The notes beneath the pieces were generated by a model, which ran no database searches, was not told the origin of the DNA, and worked only from the letters and a program-made list of their open reading frames with translations. From NCBI GenBank assembly GCA_025351785.1, contig JANXVF010000118.1:48850-112849 (forward strand): a stretch of 64,000 bases of DNA, in the 5' to 3' direction. Below, one piece after another: positions 61,828 through 64,000 of this stretch. This DNA comes from Flavobacterium sp. (GTDB lineage Bacteria > Bacteroidota > Bacteroidia > Flavobacteriales > Flavobacteriaceae). Positions within the stretch are counted from its first letter, which is position 1; every line of letters starts with the position of its first letter. Made by a program: the position numbers and the translations under genes.

Positions 61828-62895
61828 TTATCTAAAAATACTTAAGTCAATTTTTACTGAAAATATATTTGAGTATAATGCAGCACTTTGATTTCCTAAA
61901 TCGGTAAGTGCATAATCAATCTGTATTCCTTTATATTTAAATCCGAGTCCTACGTTAGGCTGAAATCCAATTTTTTTGGTGTTATCTATTTGTGTAACAT
62001 TCTGAAAATTACCAACTCCTAAACGAAGAAAAACTAAATCAGTATATCCGTATTCAAACCCCAAAGCGGGATCGATACTTACAAAACTAGTTGCAAAAAT
62101 ATCGTTTGTTTTGGCAAATTGCAGATTTAAATTTCCAGAAGCTAAAAGCGATGTTTCGTTGTGAAATTCAAACTTTTTTGACATTCCTAATTGTGCTTTT
62201 GGTGGAGTAATTTCAGTACTTTCGGGTAAAGTTTGATTTTGACCTGGTATGGCATCTTTAATTTTAGTGTATTCTTTTTCGTTTATACTCCAAACATTAT
62301 ATGTAGTGGTAATATCTCGAAACATTAAACCAAATTTCCAGTCGTTACGCTCAAATTGTAATCCAAAATCAAAACCAAAACCCCACGAACTTGCAAATTT
62401 CCCGATTACTCGTCGAATTACTTTTGCATTAACACCATATTGAAAACCTGGTACTTGTAATTTTCTTCCATAAGATAATGTCAAACCATAATCGGCTGTT
62501 GAAAATTTACTGATTCTATTATAATCTATATTTCCTTGGCTATCAATAAGTTCAGTTGTATTTAAAATATCATCAACCCCAAAACGAATCATAGAAATTC
62601 CCCAAGCACTTCGATCATCAATGGGTTTTGCATAAGCAACATAATCGTATTGAGCAATGTTAGCAAAATAACTTGCATGCATAAATGAAACTTGACTATC
62701 TTCAAGATTTAATAATCCTGCGGGGTTCCAATATCCAGAATTTACATCACCAGTATTAGCAACAACTGCATTTGACATTCCTAATGCTGCTGCATCTACA
62801 CCAATATTCATAAATTCATTTGAATATTTTCTAACCGATTGACTATAAGAGTTTTGAAGTATAAAAATTAAAATAAAAAATACAAATCTTTTCAA
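61828..62895 (-). CDS. PorV-family outer-membrane protein
   Basis: A 355-residue outer-membrane barrel with a signal peptide (cut after NSYSQ, residue 19). The start of the mature part, SNEFMNIGVDAAALGMSNAVVANTGDVNSGYWNPAGL, matches the PorV/PorQ-type FadL-like family associated with the type IX secretion system (a shuttle for C-terminal domains). Barrel strands run to the end SVKIDLSIFR. It is probably a PorV2-like paralogue, not PorV itself; no other T9SS gene is adjacent. It precedes the DUF4105 gene by 7 nt on the minus strand. Confidence 0.8.
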   Translation of the reverse strand: MKRFVFFILIFILQNSYSQSVRKYSNEFMNIGVDAAALGMSNAVVANTGDVNSGYWNPAGLLNLEDSQVSFMHASYFANIAQYDYVAYAKPIDDRSAWGISMIRFGVDDILNTTELIDSQGNIDYNRISKFSTADYGLTLSYGRKLQVPGFQYGVNAKVIRRVIGKFASSWGFGFDFGLQFERNDWKFGLMFRDITTTYNVWSINEKEYTKIKDAIPGQNQTLPESTEITPPKAQLGMSKKFEFHNETSLLASGNLNLQFAKTNDIFATSFVSIDPALGFEYGYTDLVFLRLGVGNFQNVTQIDNTKKIGFQPNVGLGFKYKGIQIDYALTDLGNQSAALYSNIFSVKIDLSIFR

Positions 62896-62966
62896 AGCAA
62901 ATTATTTTTACAAATATCCAACAAAATTCTATAATAAAAAACGCAGTTCGCTTTAAGATATTGTAT

Positions 62967-62974
62967 TAGATTTG
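62967..62974 (+). promoter_or_regulatory. -7 promoter box of pssA
   Basis: TAGATTTG fits TAnnTTTG, 22 nt before the ATG. Confidence 0.45.
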
Positions 62975-62996
62975 TATTACTTTAATTAAAGATTCT

Positions 62997-63713
62997 ATGT
63001 ACATCAAAAAACATATTCCAAATTTAATAACACTTTTAAATCTTTTTTGTGGTTGTATAGCATTAGTATTTGTTTTTAATGGAAATCATATTTTAGCTTT
63101 TACCTTTGTTTGTTTAGGAATTTTTTTAGATTTTTTTGATGGTTTTTTTGCCAGACTTTTTAATGTTTCATCACCTTTGGGTTTGCAGTTAGATTCACTT
63201 GCAGATATGATTACAAGTGGTTTGGTTCCTGGTGCAGTGCTATTTTTTATGTTGAAAAATGCTGTCAATTTGCAAAATTTTGAGCTTACAAATGGTGATT
63301 TTTGGTTTTGCTTACTTGGATTTATAATTACGCTAGGAGCTTGTTATCGATTAGCAAATTTTAATATTGATAATCGTCAAACAGATTCCTTTATTGGGTT
63401 ACCAACTCCTGCAAATGCCCTGTTTATATTAAGTTTACCTTTGGTATTAAATGATTCTGTAATTGGTATCGAGTTATTTACTAACAAATGGATTTTGATT
63501 TTAATAATTTTCTTGAGCACCTATGTTATGAATGCTGAAATTCCATTATTTGCTTTAAAAATTAAAGATTTTAGTGTTAGAAAATATAGTTTACAACTTT
63601 GTTTTATGATATTTTCGGTAATTTTAATCTTGATTTTACAATTTATTGCAGTTCCAATTATTATTATCTCTTATGTTTTGTTATCTGTTTTACAAACTGT
63701 AATTAAAAAGTAA
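62997..63713 (+). CDS. pssA: CDP-alcohol phosphatidyltransferase, probable phosphatidylserine synthase
   Basis: Membrane enzyme making phosphatidylserine from CDP-diacylglycerol and serine. The CDP-OH-P motif is complete: LDFFDGFFARLF...GLQLDSLADMITSG, i.e. DxxDGxxAR with the following GxxxDxxxD (about residues 40-68). The start MYIKKHIPNLITLLNLFCG and six or more helices are typical of PssA type II; length 238 is normal. The substrate could in principle be another alcohol. Confidence 0.92.
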   Translation: MYIKKHIPNLITLLNLFCGCIALVFVFNGNHILAFTFVCLGIFLDFFDGFFARLFNVSSPLGLQLDSLADMITSGLVPGAVLFFMLKNAVNLQNFELTNGDFWFCLLGFIITLGACYRLANFNIDNRQTDSFIGLPTPANALFILSLPLVLNDSVIGIELFTNKWILILIIFLSTYVMNAEIPLFALKIKDFSVRKYSLQLCFMIFSVILILILQFIAVPIIIISYVLLSVLQTVIKK

Positions 63714-63728
63714 TTTTTATAAAAAATT

Positions 63729-63914
63729 TAGGCTTTAGCCTAATAAATATATGTAACCACAAAGAAACATAGAAAAATATCCTTTAAAAGAGCTTCGCTT
63801 TATATAGAATTGATAGCTATGTGAAAAAATATATTTCTAAAATTTTCTTATTCAGAAGAATAATCTATGGCTCTATGTGGTTTAAAAAATAAATATACAT
63901 TTTAGACCAAAGCC
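63729..63914 (-). repeat. MITE-like interspersed repeat, copy B (inverted relative to copy A)
   Basis: A 186-bp element. Outer ends AGGCTTTAGCCTAA and TTAGACCAAAGCC and inner ends AACCACAAAGAAACATAGA (63755-63773) and TCTATGGCTCTATGTGGTT (63864-63882) are imperfect inverted repeats. Its reverse complement matches copy A at 54173-54354 over most of its length, including ATTATTCTTCTGAATAAGAA. No coding capacity. Confidence 0.8.
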
Positions 63915-63939
63915 TATAATAATTGATATTTTTAAATAG

Positions 63940-63965
63940 AAATGCCACGCAATAGCGTGGCATTT
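63940..63965. terminator. Strong hairpin near the window end
   Basis: Perfect 11-bp stem AAATGCCACGC / GCGTGGCATTT with a 4-nt loop. No long T run follows on either strand; it may end transcription of a gene outside the window or of pssA. Confidence 0.55.
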
Positions 63966-64000
63966 CATTGTCAAATCAATTATCTAAACCCTAATTAAAC

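Noticed and set aside
63966..64000. Partial gene at the right edge
   Set aside because: All frames on the minus strand have stops within the last bases and the plus strand shows no start or family sequence, so nothing can be supported.

Overview
The window is a low-GC piece of a chromosome from a Flavobacterium-like member of the Bacteroidota. The evidence is: -7 promoter boxes of the TAnnTTTG type; outer-membrane and secreted proteins typical of the phylum (a PorV-like protein, a TonB-type receptor with an N-terminal carboxypeptidase-like domain, a type IX secretion C-terminal domain, DUF4105 and DUF4268 proteins); a fused E1 alpha/beta 2-oxoacid dehydrogenase; and an almost complete menaquinone pathway. 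No rRNA, tRNA, CRISPR array, intact insertion sequence or prophage was seen.

Layout. 1-5.5 kb: end of thrC, an L,D-transpeptidase, a LOG-family protein and a large secreted M1-like/barrel protein. 5.5-10.8 kb: the only clearly accessory region. It holds a single gene cassette on the minus strand (TlpA-like thioredoxin), a DUF6261-like gene, a 41-bp tandem repeat, and a block of three gene cassettes on the plus strand (higBA toxin-antitoxin; a small protein plus a broken retropepsin-like gene; a membrane protein). Each cassette ends in a conserved 114-123 nt attC-like element. 10.8-16.7 kb: E1 dehydrogenase, an AraC regulator followed by PEBP, heme-binding-like and monooxygenase genes, then small membrane and secreted proteins. 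17-24.6 kb: menB, an outer-membrane protein, two PH-domain membrane proteins, menA, an MBL-fold hydrolase, a TPR protein and menC. 24.6-30.6 kb: stress genes (Lmo0937-like, Dps), a CvfB-like protein, an AraC/response regulator/histidine kinase group and a SET-domain protein. 30.6-45.9 kb: menD, small enzymes, an ECF sigma operon, a BNR-repeat protein, a repeat-rich secreted protein, Kup, an aspartyl protease/PDZ protein, HutI and CorA. 46-54 kb: fumC, a TonB-type receptor, a CPBP protease, menE and an HNH-like protein. 54-64 kb: an S41 peptidase, an alpha-oxoamine synthase, NUDIX, PlsC-like and PssA lipid genes, a second ECF sigma operon, DUF4105 and PorV-like proteins. Two inverted copies of a MITE-like repeat lie at about 54.2 and 63.8 kb.

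How the genes work together. MenD, MenC, MenE, MenB and MenA cover most of the route from isochorismate to demethylmenaquinone, scattered over 35 kb among unrelated genes; isochorismate synthase and a recognised DHNA-CoA thioesterase are not here. The PlsC-like, PssA and alpha-oxoamine synthase genes are membrane-lipid genes. Two ECF sigma factors each have a downstream membrane protein that is probably the anti-sigma factor.

The strongest candidate for an undescribed system is the cassette block at 8030-10561 with its minus-strand relative at 5975-6852. In all four cassettes the first 15 nt are complementary to the 15 nt just before that cassette's own attC-like body, with an A-C mismatch at the same position each time. 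The three-cassette block also splits one unit of the 41-bp tandem repeat at a single point. This is integron-like topology, but the boxes fit the classical attC consensus only partly and no integrase is present in the window. I could not run any search, so novelty is unverified.
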